This document shows, piece by piece, positions 23,377 to 36,988 of a stretch of 64,000 nucleotides of DNA. Source of the stretch: Lathyrus oleraceus (Eukaryota; Streptophyta; Magnoliopsida; Fabales; Fabaceae); the NCBI RefSeq assembly GCF_024323335.1, contig NC_066581.1:231152539-231216538 (forward strand). Direction: 5' to 3'. How positions within the stretch are numbered: the stretch's first letter is position 1; each line of letters opens with the position of its first letter. A program made the translations under genes and the position numbers. The notes beneath the pieces are model-generated. The model did not search any database. It was not told the origin of the DNA and saw nothing but the letters and a program-made list of their open reading frames with translations.

Positions 23377-23913
23377 CATTTGCTCCAAGCTAGAGAGATT
23401 CGAGCCTAACTTAGTTAATCTTGTAATAAATGTTGGCTTTGCTTATTTGTTTTCTTCATGATGTATATATTTGTTTGCTTTTGTTTTCTTTATGCTTTCT
23501 CTTTTATTATATGTTTATCATCTTGCTTGTATCCATGGATTCATGGATGATATCATGAGTAAAGCTCTACACCTGAGATTTGGAAAAAGAAAAGGGAACA
23601 CCTAAGTTTAGAATTGGAAGATGTGTAGTGTTAGTGTCCGAGGACCTCTCCTTGTGGGCCTAGCATAAAATCTTTCCCTAGAGTAGATCTTTTTGTAGAT
23701 CTCGTTGTAAAACAGCTAGCTTGTCGCATAACTGGATTCATGAAGGGTCCATAACTCTAGGAACCACTCTTAGAACCAGTTTTTGTCTTGGGGGTTGTGT
23801 AATGTTAGACTCCAATGAACACTCCTTGTGTGCCTAACATGAAAACTCCGCTCAGAATAGACCTGTCGTCACTCTCATCATAAAATAGTTAGCCTGTTGT
23901 AGGACATTGTTAC
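23377..23913 (+). other. Tat B leader, first part
   Basis: Untranslated. It contains a diverged direct duplication: 23623-23728 resembles 23796-23905, sharing GTGTA-TGTTAG, CTCCTTGTG-GCCTA-CAT and the AAAA-AGCTAGC-TGT tail. It is cut by copia 2 at 23914. Confidence 0.6.
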
Positions 23914-25261
23914 TGTTGATGTAAGCCCTAGAGGCTAATACTTTTGGTACTTGTATCAAATTATTTATTAATAATAAAAGGCTTTTTTATTTATTATGTT
24001 TGTTTAATAAAGTCCCTAGAATAGCTAGTTTGTTTAATGTATCAAGTGTGACTTAATCATTAGATCCCATTAAACATAAGGACATTATCATTAAAGTATT
24101 TGTAGTCGAGATTTATTGTGAAGTGGGATAACATTAAAGCATTAAGACTATTATGTATATAGACTGATGATCACATCTCATAGATCATGGATAAGGAGTT
24201 ATCAAGTATTAAACATAAGTATGAATATTAAGAGTAATATTCATACTAGATTGACCCGCTATGAGAATACTATATAGAATGTTATGCAAAGTGTCATAAG
24301 TTATTCTCATGGTGATAGTGGTGTATACCACCCTTCGACCTGAAACTACTATGGACCCTAGATGTAGAGTCGAGTGCCTTATTGCTGATCAAACGTTTCC
24401 CGTAATTGGATGACCATAAAGACAGTTGATGGGTACTACACGAAGCATGCTGAGAGACATGAGTGACCTAGATGGAATTTGCCCATCCTGCGTAACAGGA
24501 TAAATGTCTAAGGGCCCAATATTGAACTAGACAAGGATGACACGGTCTATGCCCTGTGTTCAATATAAACATAAGGACAAAAAGGTAATTGTATACAAAA
24601 GTATTATCACAAAAGGATTTGTCAGATCACATGACATTTTAGTGTCTTGGGTAGTAGTGATGTGTTGCTAGATACGCTCAATGTTTATTATGTTAAATAT
24701 GTGATTTAATATAATTATCAATGTCGCGAAACCTATAGGGTCACACACAAAAGGACGGATTGATGAGAGATAGAGTAAATAAGGAACACTGTAAGGTACG
24801 GTGCACTTAAGTGAATTGTAGAACATCGTAAGATACGGTACACTTAAGTAGAATACGAAATATGGTAACGTACCACGCGCTTAAGTGATTTTGGTATATC
24901 ACAAGATATGGACCACATACACTTAAGTGGGCTTTTTAGCTTGCAGTCCATACAAGTGGTTCTATAAATAGAAACCTTGTGCAGAAGCATTGGATCAAAT
25001 GAAATTTCATTTCTTTGTCTCTCTCTCTCACTCAAAGCCTTCATTCGCAGCAACTAGCACTGAGACTGAAGGAATCCATTCGTGTGGAATTAGTAGAGGC
25101 GTTGTCACCATTCAAGATTCGTGATCACTCCCTAGATCTGCATCAAAGGTTTCAATCACCACGAGAGGTAACGATTCTATCACTGATCATGCCCACTCGT
25201 AAGGATCACTAAAGGTGAAAATTTTAATTTCCGTTGCGTTTTAGATCGCTATTCTCCTTGA
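23914..25261 (+). repeat. Copia 2 5' LTR, 1348 bp
   Basis: Starts TGTTGATGTAAGCCC and ends CTCCTTGA (usual end CTTCA, one base changed). A TATA box TATAAATA lies at 24963-24970, with CTTAAG-centred repeats upstream. A (CT)n tract lies near 25017-25031. Confidence 0.9.
24963..24970 (+). promoter_or_regulatory. TATA box of copia 2 5' LTR
   Basis: TATAAATA. The same box is present in both copia 1 LTRs, and is changed to TTTAAATA in the 3' LTR of this element near 36690. Confidence 0.65.
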
Positions 25262-25262
25262 G

Positions 25263-25276
25263 TGGTATCAGACCCA
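25263..25276 (+). other. Primer-binding site, initiator tRNA-Met type (copia 2)
   Basis: TGGTATCAGACCCA, one base changed from the copia consensus (GAGCC), placed one base after the LTR. Confidence 0.88.
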
Positions 25277-25277
25277 C

Positions 25278-26872
25278 TTATGAAACATGCATATGATAGT
25301 TGTTTATTTTCTGTATTTTATGTATTAATACGATTAAAAGACAGAATGAATTAAATAATAAATGAGTAATTAAATTTGGCATCATGTGTGTACGATTTGG
25401 ATGATTGATGTTGACTATGCTTTGGAATCTGACGTTAGTATGGTGAAGCAGCGATACATCGATCGTCCATAGGTTACATAATTGAGATCTATCAAGTTAT
25501 ATATATGATATAAGTAATTCTGATGCAAAATACGGTATATATGATATCTTGTTTCTGTTTCGTTCATTCAAACACTTAATGGTTGTTTTCCTTTGAGAGA
25601 TCAATGGTCATTTGCTTCGAAATCCCTCATAAGTATGATGAAGCAATGATGTGTTGATTAATCATACTAAATTAACAATTGAGGTGTGTTTAACAGTATG
25701 AAATTATTGCATTAGGATTCATGACGATACAATGGTCGTGTTGTCAAAGAGTTGTGCGGTTAGGGTTGTGACTGCACAAGAGTTGTGCTTTAAAGTATCA
25801 AGTGTTGATGCGAAAAACAACGTCGATTTCAAATGAATTGTTCGCTGACCGGGAAGCGGAACCCCCGGCTAACTCCGCGTAGTGTGATCAGTCGCCAAGT
25901 TATAATTTGGTTTATTTAATTAACAGAATTTAAATTAATAATAATAATAACAATGTGTTTATTATTATTGTCTTGTGGTGATTGGTTATGGCCTTAATTT
26001 TCCTTTATTTTGTTTTTGGGATTTTAAAATACGACCTGTGTGTTGTGCCTCTCTTTTAATCTCTTAATGTAACTTATTTTCTCATCTCACTGTCTCGTAT
26101 GTAAAACGAGTTTCTTTTATGTAATCTAATGTTATGAAGAAAGAGAAGAATACAATATCGAAGGAGGACAACCTTGAAGATCTTGCTTGGAGAAGCTTAG
26201 ATCGTTATTAGGTTAGCTTAGGTTCTCTCATTGGCTTGGGAGAACAATTGCGCTAGGGGCCATGAATGTTTCATTTTTGTATGTATGTTGATGCATGTGA
26301 GATATGATTTATATGATAAATAAGCTGGCGAGATCAGAATAATTGCAAATTCCCTCAAATTAAATATTAAGTTTATGCTTTTCAAGTTTTAGCACTCATC
26401 AAGACTAGTATCTAATAATGTAGGTTTCGCCTACGCGAGGTGCATGTTCTATATTAGTAAGGTGCGATGGGATAGTTGTAATATCCAATTGCTAAAACAA
26501 TGGGTCAAACTTAACTAAACAAATTATAATAAGATTATATACGTTTAGAAGCAAGAGTTGGAAATGATCCATGTGATGGATTGGAATAAGGAGTTATTCA
26601 CCCAACTAAAATATTTAAGAGTTGTATTAGATACAATTGGAAGGAGTTCCTACCTAAATAACCCAGTTTTATGTAATCCGCCTATGCAGACTTAAAACAA
26701 AGTGAAATGTGGATCTCGGACCACTAGAAAATCTTCCAACGGGATTTTCCGAATCAAATAATGAGGGTCATTTGTTTTGAGAAAAATAGTGGAAGCATAT
26801 TTAATTAAATGCCTAATTAAATATGTTCTTTTAGTGATACTTATATTTTCATATTTTTCCATGTAGATTACC
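25278..26872 (+). other. Copia 2 leader (untranslated)
   Basis: About 1.6 kb, homologous to the leader of copia 1 in the opposite orientation. It has an (AAT)n tract near 25930-25955 and no real ORF. Confidence 0.7.
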
Positions 26873-29800
26873 ATGACAACAAACACCTCTAATAACATTT
26901 TACGATTAATCCTTGATAAGGAAAAATAGTCTAGGACAAATTTTCTGGATTGGCACCGAAGTCTGAGGATTATCCTCAAACATGATAGAAAGTTGTATGT
27001 ATTAGAGAAACCTATTCCAGAAGAGGAACCTCCTAGTTCTTCACCTAAGGCAGAAAGAGATGCTTATAAGAAGCATGTCAATGATGCGAATGAAACTGCT
27101 TACCTCATGCTAGCTACCATGAACTCAGAGTTGCAAAAGCAACATGAGAATATGGAAACGTTCGATATGATCGAACACCTGAAGATGCTCTATCAAGAAG
27201 AGGAAAGGCATGAAAGGTTTGAAGTTTCAAAATCCCTTTTTCAAGGCAAGTTAGCTGAGGGAGCCCCTATAGGTCCCCATGTGCTCAAGATGATTGGGTA
27301 TGTCGAGAACCTTGAGAGGTTGCGTTTTGCCCTCCGAAAAGAACTTGCGACTGATCTGATCTTGTAATCATTGCCAGATAGCTTTAGTAAATTTGTCCTT
27401 AATTTCAACATGAATGATATGGATAAATCTCTTCCTGAACTGCTAGACATGTTAAGAATTGCTGAGCAGAATCTGAAGTCAAAAGGGAAGTCAATTCTGA
27501 TGATCGGAAATGGAAAGAGACAAAACAAAAGACCCACCAAGCAGGGTGGTAAAGGGAAAAGCAAGGAAGTTGCCAAACCCAAACCCACTGCTCCTACTTT
27601 AAATCCTAGTGGAGGCATAACAAAGGAAGGCACCTGCTTCCATTGCGGCAAGACCGGACACTAGAAGAGAAACTGCCTAGAGTACCTGGAAGATAAGAAG
27701 AATGGAGTAGAGACTTCAACTTCAGGTATTTTTGTTATTGAAATTAATTTATCTACTTCTGCATCATGGGTATCAGATACTGGATGCAGTTCTCACATTT
27801 GTACCAATGTGCAGGGGCTAAAAAGGAGTAGAGATTTGGCAAAAGGTGAAGTTGACCTACGAGTTGGCAATGGAGCAAAGGTTGTTGCTTTAGCCGTAGG
27901 AACTTATATATTGACTTTACCTAGTGGTTTAATAATTCAGTTAGAGAACTGTTATTATGTACCTGCAATTAGCAGGAATATTATTTTCGTTTCTTGTTTA
28001 GACAAGTTTGGTTTTTCATTTATAATAAAGAACAATTGTTGCTCCATTTATTTGAATGATATATTCTATGCTATTGCACAAATGAACAATGGACTATATG
28101 TCCTTGATCTTGAAATGCTTATTTATAACACTAATACTAAAATGTTGAAACCTAATAAGTTAAATCCAACTTACCTTTGGCATTGTCGATTAGGCCACAT
28201 AAATGAGAAATATATTTCCAAACTCCATAAAGATGGACTCTTGCACTCTTTTGATTATGAATCATATGAGACATGCAGGATCTTGTTTAATTGGAAAGAT
28301 AACAAAGTCTCCATTCATAGGCAAAGGTGAAAGAGCTAATGATCTTTTGGCCCTCATACATATTGATGTATGTGGACCATTGAACATACCATCCATATGA
28401 GGTTTTCGGTACTTCATCACATTTACTGATGATTTCAGTAGATATGGTTATGTGTATTTAATGAAACACAAATCAGAGTCCTTTGAAAAGTTCAAGGAAT
28501 TCAAGAATGAAGTACAAAACCAAATAGGTAAGAATATTAAAACTCTTCGATCAGATCGAGGTGGTGAATATTTAAGCCTGGAGTTTGATGACCATATGAA
28601 AGAGTGTGGGATTTTATCCCAACTTACTCCTCCTAGAACACCCCAACGGAACGGTGTATCTGAGAGAAGAAATTGAACCTTGTTAGACATGGTCCGATCC
28701 ATGATGAGTCACGTCGAGCTTCTAAACTCCTTTTAGGGACATGCACTATTGACGACAACTTACACACTTAGCCATGTTCCATCCAAAAAGGTTGAGAAGA
28801 CACCATATGAGATATGTAGTGGTAAGAAACCACATATGTCTTACATGAAGATTTGGGGTTGTGAAGTTTATGTGAAATGACAAATTTCAACTAAGCTTGA
28901 GCCCAAATATGACAAATGCTTATTGTAAGACCCCAATTTTGACCCTAAGATCCCTCATGGCATCATAACATTTGCATTTGCATTGCCTCAAGGATCATAG
29001 GCATCTTGGCTCCTTACCTTTGGGTGGGATCTTTTGAGAATTGGTTTGAGATCACCAAGCATACTTGAATTGTGTATTATTGATTTTCTCATTTTATTTA
29101 CTAATCAAAAGCACAAAAATATGTCACTAACATCTCTTGTTTGTAGCTTGAGCAGTCACAAGGTCTAAAGCTTCTAGGAGATCCTATGTGCATTGATATG
29201 GACAAGGGAAGAATAAAGCAAGCATGGTAAGGGTTCCCAAAGCTCTCATCCATCAAACATGCCTCCCAAGTATCTCAATTCATCATTTTGATCAAAGCAA
29301 ATTAAAGGGTTTGAGGCTTGTTTCCCAAGGAAACCCTAATTCATTTGTTCATCAACTATGCCTTGCTCATGAAGCAACCTCAACCCATGGTCAAATACAA
29401 TCAAGGGAAGTTCTTTAATTCATCATTTAATTCATATTTGAACTTATTTGAGTGTCCTCAATCATTGATCCATCAAGGTATGAGGTTTGAACTTGAGAAG
29501 TTGATCAGTCAATTCATCTGACTATCTTGAAATACACTGGGACCTAACATTTTATGTGTTTGTCAAATGGAGATGACCCCAAGAGTAAAAATGTTCTTAA
29601 GGACTATATGAACAACTTTCATGTTCATAAAAAATTGGTTTGAAGCTTGTAAGGTCATCATCCATTCCAAAACATTATACGTCATTTTGACTGAAACCCT
29701 AATTTTGGGTCAACTTCCCAAGGACATAACTCCTTCATTTTTCATTATTTTGCAGTGATATCAAATGCATTGGAAAGCTTAAGATGTCCACTTCAAATGT

Positions 29801-30352
29801 TATGTTGAACAAAATTTCAAAATATCAAAATAAATACATGTGATAATGCAAAACATTATAGGTCACTTTGGACCAAATGCATTGAAATGTGAAAAGGTCC
29901 AACTTCAAGTGCCCATAACTTCTTCATAAAAAATCCAAATGATGCAAAATTTAAGTCCAAATTGATTTTCTTGAAAAGATCTACAACTTTGATGTTGAAT
30001 ATATTTGTCATTTGGGGCTTGTATCATTGAGACAGAAGGGCTTGAACTTTGGCCAATTTTGAAAATCTCACATATGCATGTTTTGCACCCTACACTTCAT
30101 GTCCAATTTTCATCAATTTACAAGGCCCAAATGGAGTTTTGATCAACATAACAAATGATCCTTATGCAATAAGCTTTCCAACCATTACTCATAAGATGGT
30201 GTTCCTATTTTTAACATGGCATTTTCGAAGGCTTGAATCTAATAGTGCATATTTTGAAAATCATTTAAATTGCCTTGCATGAGCTATTACTACTAAATAT
30301 GCACGTCCATTTTGCTTGCATCATGCATTAGCTTTCAATTCCAGTTGGAATT

Positions 30353-30393
30353 GGGCCCTCCATGCGCCTGTACAGGCCCATGCATGGAGGCCC
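30353..30393. promoter_or_regulatory. Nested palindrome upstream of Ogre TATA box
   Basis: An outer imperfect inverted repeat (GGGCC-TCCATG / CATGGA-GGCCC) encloses the perfect palindrome CCTGTACAGG (centre 30371.5) and overlaps CCATGCATGG (centre 30382.5). The two centres are 11 bp apart. It lies about 50 bp upstream of TATAAATA. Confidence 0.6.
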
Positions 30394-30441
30394 TTTCCAT
30401 TCATGCAAGCATTTTATTCATGCATATCAGATGTTTTCTCC

Positions 30442-30449
30442 TATAAATA
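30442..30449 (+). promoter_or_regulatory. TATA box of solo Ogre LTR
   Basis: TATAAATA about 1.5 kb from the LTR start, the same relative place as in Ogre A. A solo LTR like this could still act as a promoter. Confidence 0.6.
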
Positions 30450-33400
30450 CCATGCATATGCTCTTCATTTCTTCAACCTTAAGGCGCCCCAATGGCTGCT
30501 AAACTGAAAACTCAGCCCCCAATGGCATATGCTCTGAATTTTGATTTCATTGATCAATTTTCAGATCTCAAAGTTCCTAAACCTTTTCTCTTTGATCTAT
30601 AGTGTCAACTGTAAGCATTAGCATACAAGGATTATGACTCAAAGCCTTGCAAATCAAAGGTTTACTTCAACTGTTATTTGCTTCGAATCAGCTTGCATAG
30701 TGCTTGATTTTCATTGTTGTTGTGTGATCTGAAGTCCTCTGCATAGAGGCAACATTGTTGTGCTTTCAATTTTCAAAAATCATGAAGTTCATATGAACAC
30801 CACAGATTTTCCACTTCTGATTTCTCTCAATATAGAGATCTAAAATGGATTTGAGTGGAACAGGGGTGATGTACATCACCCCAGCTCTCGATTGATGCTT
30901 GGATCGTGCCATTTGGTTACCATTTTAATTTCTGCAAATTTTGGTTTGGCCGGAAGTTGGCCGGAGAAGACGGTGGCGCTGGCCACCGTCTGGTCTCCAG
31001 ATCAGATCAGAACCGTCCATTGCTTTTTCCAGATTTAATCTCATTCACCCAACGTTATGACTTTTTATTTGGCTACGTGTGATTCATTTGACTGAAGCGT
31101 ATAGTGGATGCGCGCATGTAGTCCACATGATCTGCCAGCTCATTTAATGAGCTTCATCCAACGCTCATGCTTTTTTCTCTTTTTCTATTTTCTAATTTTA
31201 TTTTCATTTTATTATTTTAATTCCATTTCATTTTGAAAATTCATATCTCTCTCATTATTGGTCCAAAAATTATGGGACCAATTTCATTCTTCTCCTTTTA
31301 ATTTCTACTTTCTAAAAATAATTTTTAATATTTTTTATTTTATCATTTGATATTTTTTAGTAATTTTCTCTTTTCTGGTTATTTTTAATTCATTTAAAAT
31401 AGTTTTTGATATTCAAAAAATACAAAAATATTCTTCCAACCTTTTTGAATGATGATAGATCTATGAAAAATATTTTCATCAATTTATTAATTAATTTGAG
31501 ATTTATTTGAGATTTTAGTTCAATTAGGTTATTTTTATACATTTTTAATTGATTTAAAATAGTTTCTGACTTTTAAAAATGCTGAAATTTTTTGTCAAAC
31601 TTTGTTTGACCATGTTAAACTTGGGATAATTCACTTGGACTTTTCAAAGTTGATTTGAGGTGAGTTTGAAGTTTGACCTTTCTTTATTATTTTAATTCAA
31701 GTTTTATTTTAATATTAAAAATGCCAAAAATATTTTATTTGTTTCTTGACTTCTAATATTCATTTTGCTTCTGTTTTCTATTGTTTGACCTTGATCTTCT
31801 TTATCTTTGGTCAATGCTTGTTGATTATCTCATACCATTTCCATTAATGCACTTTAATTCTTCATCTTCATCTTCTTCTTCTTCTTTCTTTCTTCTTTTT
31901 TATCAATGAGTTAAAGATTGGTGGTTAGCATTGATACTTGGAGGTTTAATCTTCTTTGATGCAAATCTAATTCATCTTGATCATGGATCAAGTGAATGGC
32001 TTTGCATTAAGGATAGGTTGCTTCCTAAATCATGCAAAGAACCTAAATCAATACAAGATCATTTCTCATCTTCTTTTTGGCATGACAAGTTGTTGGAGTT
32101 TGATTCACTAAGCAAGACCTCTAACTTGTGTTGTTGCCTACATTATTATTGACCGACCTCAGATAGTTGTGACTTATACATAAGTCCAATTACGATTGCT
32201 TAACATAGCGCTAAATTTGCCTTATGGCACACTAACTATTAACATTAACCATTAACCATTAACAATTACTTCTTGCTCTTTACATTTATGCAATTTACTA
32301 TTCTTGTACATATTATTTATTTGCTTTTTCCTTTGCTCATTTGAGCACATGTTTATGTTAATGCAATTTGCCTTTTGCTCACTTGAGCACATAATTGTGT
32401 ATATATTATTTTGCTTGTGTTTTGTTTTGATTGTTGTGGACCAAAAGAAATGGACAAATGGACTTAGTTTCTAGGACATTTCCTATGCAAAATTGGAGTA
32501 AAAGAACCTTAATGTTGAAGATGGATTAGAAGGACCTCTAAACTCACTCTTGTCAATTCTTGATTTACTTCATAAAACTTTGTGATGTGTGTGCTTTTGT
32601 GCTAGGGAATCCTATGTGAGCCAAATTGAAGAACCATTGCCATGTTCATCCAAAGTGAAAGATACAAGAGACATTGGGGATCTTCTAAGAGCTTGTTTGA
32701 TTATGTTGATTGCTTGAGCTTACACTTATTTTGCTTGCTTATTCCAAAGGATTGGAGCTACTTGGATCATCAATATGATCTCAAGAGAGGAACTCCATTT
32801 GTGGTTTTGTTTCTTATCCTTCATCTCTTGTATGATTAGGACTTTAGCCATTCTTCTTCTTCCCTCCACTTTAACCCAAGCCAAAACTTTTGTGCAAACA
32901 TTTAAGACTTATTTTCAAACATTAGAAACCTAAGCCTTATGCTTTTGATTTTCAAACTTTCTTTTCATAACACTTATCTTGAATTGAATCTTTAAGTCAA
33001 CTTTGACCATATTTTGTAAATACTTTTCATTGGTAAATATAACTCATTCAAATACTTTTGTGGTTTTAATGGTCACTTTATTAATCAAAACTTTTCATAA
33101 CCTTTAGCTATTAGGTTTGAGTTATCCTTGAGGTAGATGTAATACTCACCTATATCCTTAGTGATGGACAATGAGTCTTCCATGCTTATTATAGGGTTAA
33201 CCCCTCACTAGCATGTTGAAGATATCCTCACATGGTGGATTTGTGGTTTTAGTTTGAGTTTTCTCCCTTGGATAACAAAAGACCTTAAGGCTTTTGGACC
33301 AATCAATTCACCAACTCATTTTGAGATTTTTACCCCGAACTACGAGGTTTTGATCCTAATCTTTTTCAAGATGGTACGTAGGCAATGAGTTTATCCATCC

Positions 33401-35624
33401 AAACACAAAATGTAAATAACTTGTATATTCTTTTCTCATCTCTTCAATCATGTTTGCAAAAACAAATTTTCACAAAATACCAACCTTACAACAAGTATGA
33501 AAAGTGCTCCCTAGGCGTACCTAGGATGTTTTGGGTGCTTAAAACCTTCCCATCGCATAACCAACCCCCTTACCCCGATCTCTGACATTTTTACTAGTTT
33601 TTGATTCGATAAAACTTTTAGGTTTTTGTTCGCTTTCTAACCATTCCTTTGGATAAATAGAAGTGCGGTGGCGACTCGACTTGTATGGTTTACCTTATAT
33701 TTAGTCAATATCTCTAATGGTAACGAATACCCCGCTACACTTATTTGTGGGGTATCCTAAAGAAACAAGAGAGTATTACTTCTACAGTCCTTCTGAGGGC
33801 AAAATGTTTGTCACTCGAACCGGAGTTTTCCTAGAAAAGGATTTTATTTCCAAAGGAATCAGTGGGAGGAAAGTAAGCTTGAAGAAATTCAAGAATCACA
33901 ATGCATTGATACGCCTATGGAGGAGTTAGAGCAGGAAACACAAGTAGTTATGGAAGAGCAACCTGCTCAAGTAGAACAAGACCATCGTAGGTCAAGCAGA
34001 ATACATCACCTACCTGAGATATATGGATATCTCATAACTAATTAAGGTGATGTATTACTCATGGACCCAGATGAGCCTGTGACCTACCAAGAGGCCATAA
34101 CTGGTCCCGAGTCTGAGAAGTGGCTAGAAGCCATGAAATCTGAAATGGATTCCATGTACGCAAACCAGGTTTGGAACTTGGTAGAGCCTCTTGTAAGAGT
34201 TAACCCTATAGGATGCAAGTGGGTATTCAAAAAGAAGACTGACATGGATGGTAAGGTACATACCTATAAGTCAAGACTGGTTGCAAAAGGATATAAACAA
34301 ATTCATGGGGTTGACTATGATGAAACCTTTTCACCAGTTGCAATGCTTAAATCTGTTTGGATTTTGCTTGCTATCGCTGCATATCATGATTATGAAATAT
34401 GGCAGATGGATGTCAAAACTGCTTTCCTTAATGGGAATCTTCTTGAGGATGTGTACATGACACAACCTGAAGAATTTGACATACCATAAGAAGCCCAAAA
34501 GATATGTAAGTTACAAAGATCAATCTATGGACTGAAGCAAGCTTCCAGAAGCTGGAATCTTTGTTTTGATGAAACAGTAAAACAATTTTGATTCATCAAG
34601 AATGAAGATGAGCCTTGTTTCAACAAGAAGGTATTATATGTAGATGACATATTACTTATTAGAAATGATGTCCCTACCCTGCAACAAGTAAAGTCTTGGT
34701 TGGGGAAATGCTTTTCTATGAAGGACCTAGGTGAAGCAGCCTATATATTAGGAATCAGGATCTATAGAGATAGATCACAAAAATTGCTTGGCGTAAGTCA
34801 GAGTACATACATAGACAAAGTGCTGAGACGCTTTAATATGCATGATTCCGAGAAAGGATTCATACCTATGCAACATGGCATGTCTGTCAAAAACACAATC
34901 TCCTTCAACTAAGGAAGAAAGGGATCGCAGGAATAAGATTCCATATGCATCTGCAATAGGATTTATCATGTATGCATTATTATGTACTCGACCAAATGTC
35001 TCGTATGCTTTAAGTACAACGAGTAGGTACCAATTTGATCCCGGTGATGCTCATTGGGTAGCTATCAAGAATATCATTAAGTATTTGAGAAGGACTAAGG
35101 ACTCATTCTTGATATATGGAGGTCAGAAAGAGCTTGTTGTAATTGGATACACCGATACTTGCTTCCAGACAGATAAGGATGACTTTAGATTGCAATCTAG
35201 TTATGTATTCTTCTTAAATAGTAGATCTGTGAGATGGAAAAGTTCAAAGCAAGATATAGTTGTTATTCTACAACTGAGGTCGAGTATATTGTTTCCTCAA
35301 GTGCAGCAAAGGAAGTTGTTTGGATCAAAAAGTTCATTAGTGAACTTGGCATAGTTCCTAGCATTGTGGATCCCATTTATCTCTATTGTGATAACAATGG
35401 TGCTATGGCATAAGCTAAGGAGCCTAGATCTCTCCAACGATCCAAACACATACTTAGGCGTTATCACCTCATTCGAGAGATAATAGATAGAGGATATGTG
35501 AAAATATGCAGAGTACCTACACTTGACAATACTGTTGACCCACTGACAAAGCCTCTTGCGCAACAGAAGCATGATGGCCATACTATATCTATGGGCATTA
35601 GGGGTATGCATGATTGACTCTAAT

Positions 35625-35637
35625 GCTAGTGGGAGAT
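35625..35637 (+). other. Polypurine tract of copia 2
   Basis: GCTAGTGGGAGAT directly before the 3' LTR, identical to that of copia 1. Confidence 0.85.
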
Positions 35638-36983
35638 TGTTGGTGTAAGCCCTAGAGGCCAATACTTTTGGTACTTGTATCAAATTATTTATTAATATTA
35701 AAAGGCTTTTTTCTTTATTATGTTTGATTAATAAAGTCCCTAGAATAGCTAGTCCATTTAATGTATCAAGTGTGACTTAATCATGAGATCCCATTAAACA
35801 TAAGGACATTATTTTTAAAGTATCCTTGGTCAAGCTTTGTTATGAAGTGGGATAACATTAAAGCATTAAGACTATTATGTATATAGACTGATGATCACAT
35901 CTCATGGATCATGGATAAGGAGTTATCAAGTCTTAAACATATGTATGAATATTAAGAGTAATATTCATACTGGGTTAACCCTCTATGAGAATACTATATA
36001 GAATGTCATGCAAAGTGTCATAACTTATTCTCATGGTGATAGTGGTGTATACCACCTTTCGACCTGAAACCACTATGGACCCTAGATGTAGAGTCGAGTG
36101 TTGTATTGCTGATCAAAAGTTATCCGTAACTAGATAACCATAAAGACAATTAATGGGTACTCCACGAAGCATGCCGAGGGACATGAGTGACCTGGTTGGA
36201 ATTTTCCAATCCTGCATAATAGGATAAATGTATAAGGGCCCAATATTAAACTGGACAAGGATGACACGATCTATGCCTTGTGTTCAATATAGACATAAGG
36301 GCAAAAGGGTAATTGTATACATAAGTATTATCACAAAAGGATTTGTCAGATCACATGACATTTTAGTGTCTTCGTTAGCAGTGATGTGTTGCTAGATACC
36401 GCTCACTATTTATTATGTTAAATACGTGATTTAATATAATTACCAATGTCGCGAAAACCTACAGGGTCACACACAAAAGGATGGATTGATGAGAGATAGA
36501 GTAAATACGGAATACTGTAAGGTACGGTGCAATTAAGTGAATTGTAGAACATCATAAGGTATGATACACTTAAGTAGAATACGAAATATGGTAACGTACC
36601 ACGCGCTTAAGTGATTTTGGTATATCACAAGATATGGACCACATACACTTAAGTGGAATTTTTAGCTTGCAGCCCACACAAGTGGTTCTTTAAATAGAAC
36701 CCTTGTGCAAAAGCATTGGATCAGATGAAATTTCGTTTCTCTCTCTCTCACACTCAAAGCCTTCATTCGTAGCAGCTAGCACTGAGACTGAAACAATCCG
36801 TTCGTGTGGACTGAGTAGAGGTGTTGTCACCATTAAACATTTGTGATCACTCCTTAGATCTGCATCAAAGGTTTCAATCGCCACAAAAGGTAACGATTCT
36901 ATCACTGATCATGCTCATTCGTAAGGATCACTAAAGGAGAAATTTTTAATTTCCGTTGCGTTTTGGATTGCTTTTCTCCTTCA
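35638..36983 (+). repeat. Copia 2 3' LTR, 1346 bp
   Basis: TGTTGGTGTAAGCCC start and CTCCTTCA end, followed by the target duplication GTTAC. It differs from the 5' LTR at many sites, so the insertion is old relative to Tat element C. Confidence 0.92.
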
Positions 36984-36988
36984 GTTAC

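Larger units (their letters stand above)
28924..33739 (+). mobile_element. Solo Ogre LTR, 4816 bp
   Basis: A complete Ogre LTR (TGTAAGACCCC start, CCGCTACA end) with no internal region, flanked by a perfect target duplication CTTAT (28919-28923 and 33740-33744) within the integrase/RT part of copia 2. A solo LTR with intact target duplication is the product of LTR-LTR recombination after insertion. It is related to the Ogre A LTR. It contains a TATA box (30442-30449), a nested palindrome just upstream (30353-30393), a Tat-type block GAACTACGAGGTTTTGAT with a short hairpin ATCTT-TTTC-AAGAT near 33361-33374, and an internal PBS-like TGGCGACTC at 33669-33677. Confidence 0.94.
26873..35617 (+). 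pseudogene. gag-pol: Copia 2 gag-pol, broken and split by a solo LTR
   Basis: Ty1/copia polyprotein gene from ATG 26873 to the final stop at 35615, interrupted by 28924-33739. Gag has stops at codon 19 (26927) and at 27365. The zinc knuckle CFHCGKTGH is followed by a stop at 27662. Protease (DTGCSSH) is near 27778, and GAG-pre-integrase near 28170. Integrase continues after a frameshift at about 28270 with HIDVCGP, RSDRGGEY and a NGVSERRN end, so its three acidic residues remain. RT (34061-34700) keeps YVDD but has stops near 34487 and 34590 and a short deletion before YVDD. RNase H (34842-35450) is frameshifted. The frame across the solo LTR joins cleanly once one CTTAT copy is discounted. 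Confidence 0.88.
23914..36983 (+). mobile_element. Ty1/copia element 2, with a nested solo Ogre LTR
   Basis: Plus-strand copia element with both LTRs, PBS, gag-pol and PPT, flanked by a perfect 5-bp target duplication GTTAC (23909-23913 and 36984-36988). It is the same family as copia 1 but in the opposite orientation, only 1.0 kb away. The gag-pol gene is split at 28924-33739 by a solo Ogre LTR. Without that insert the element is about 8.25 kb, close to copia 1 (8.33 kb). Confidence 0.93.
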
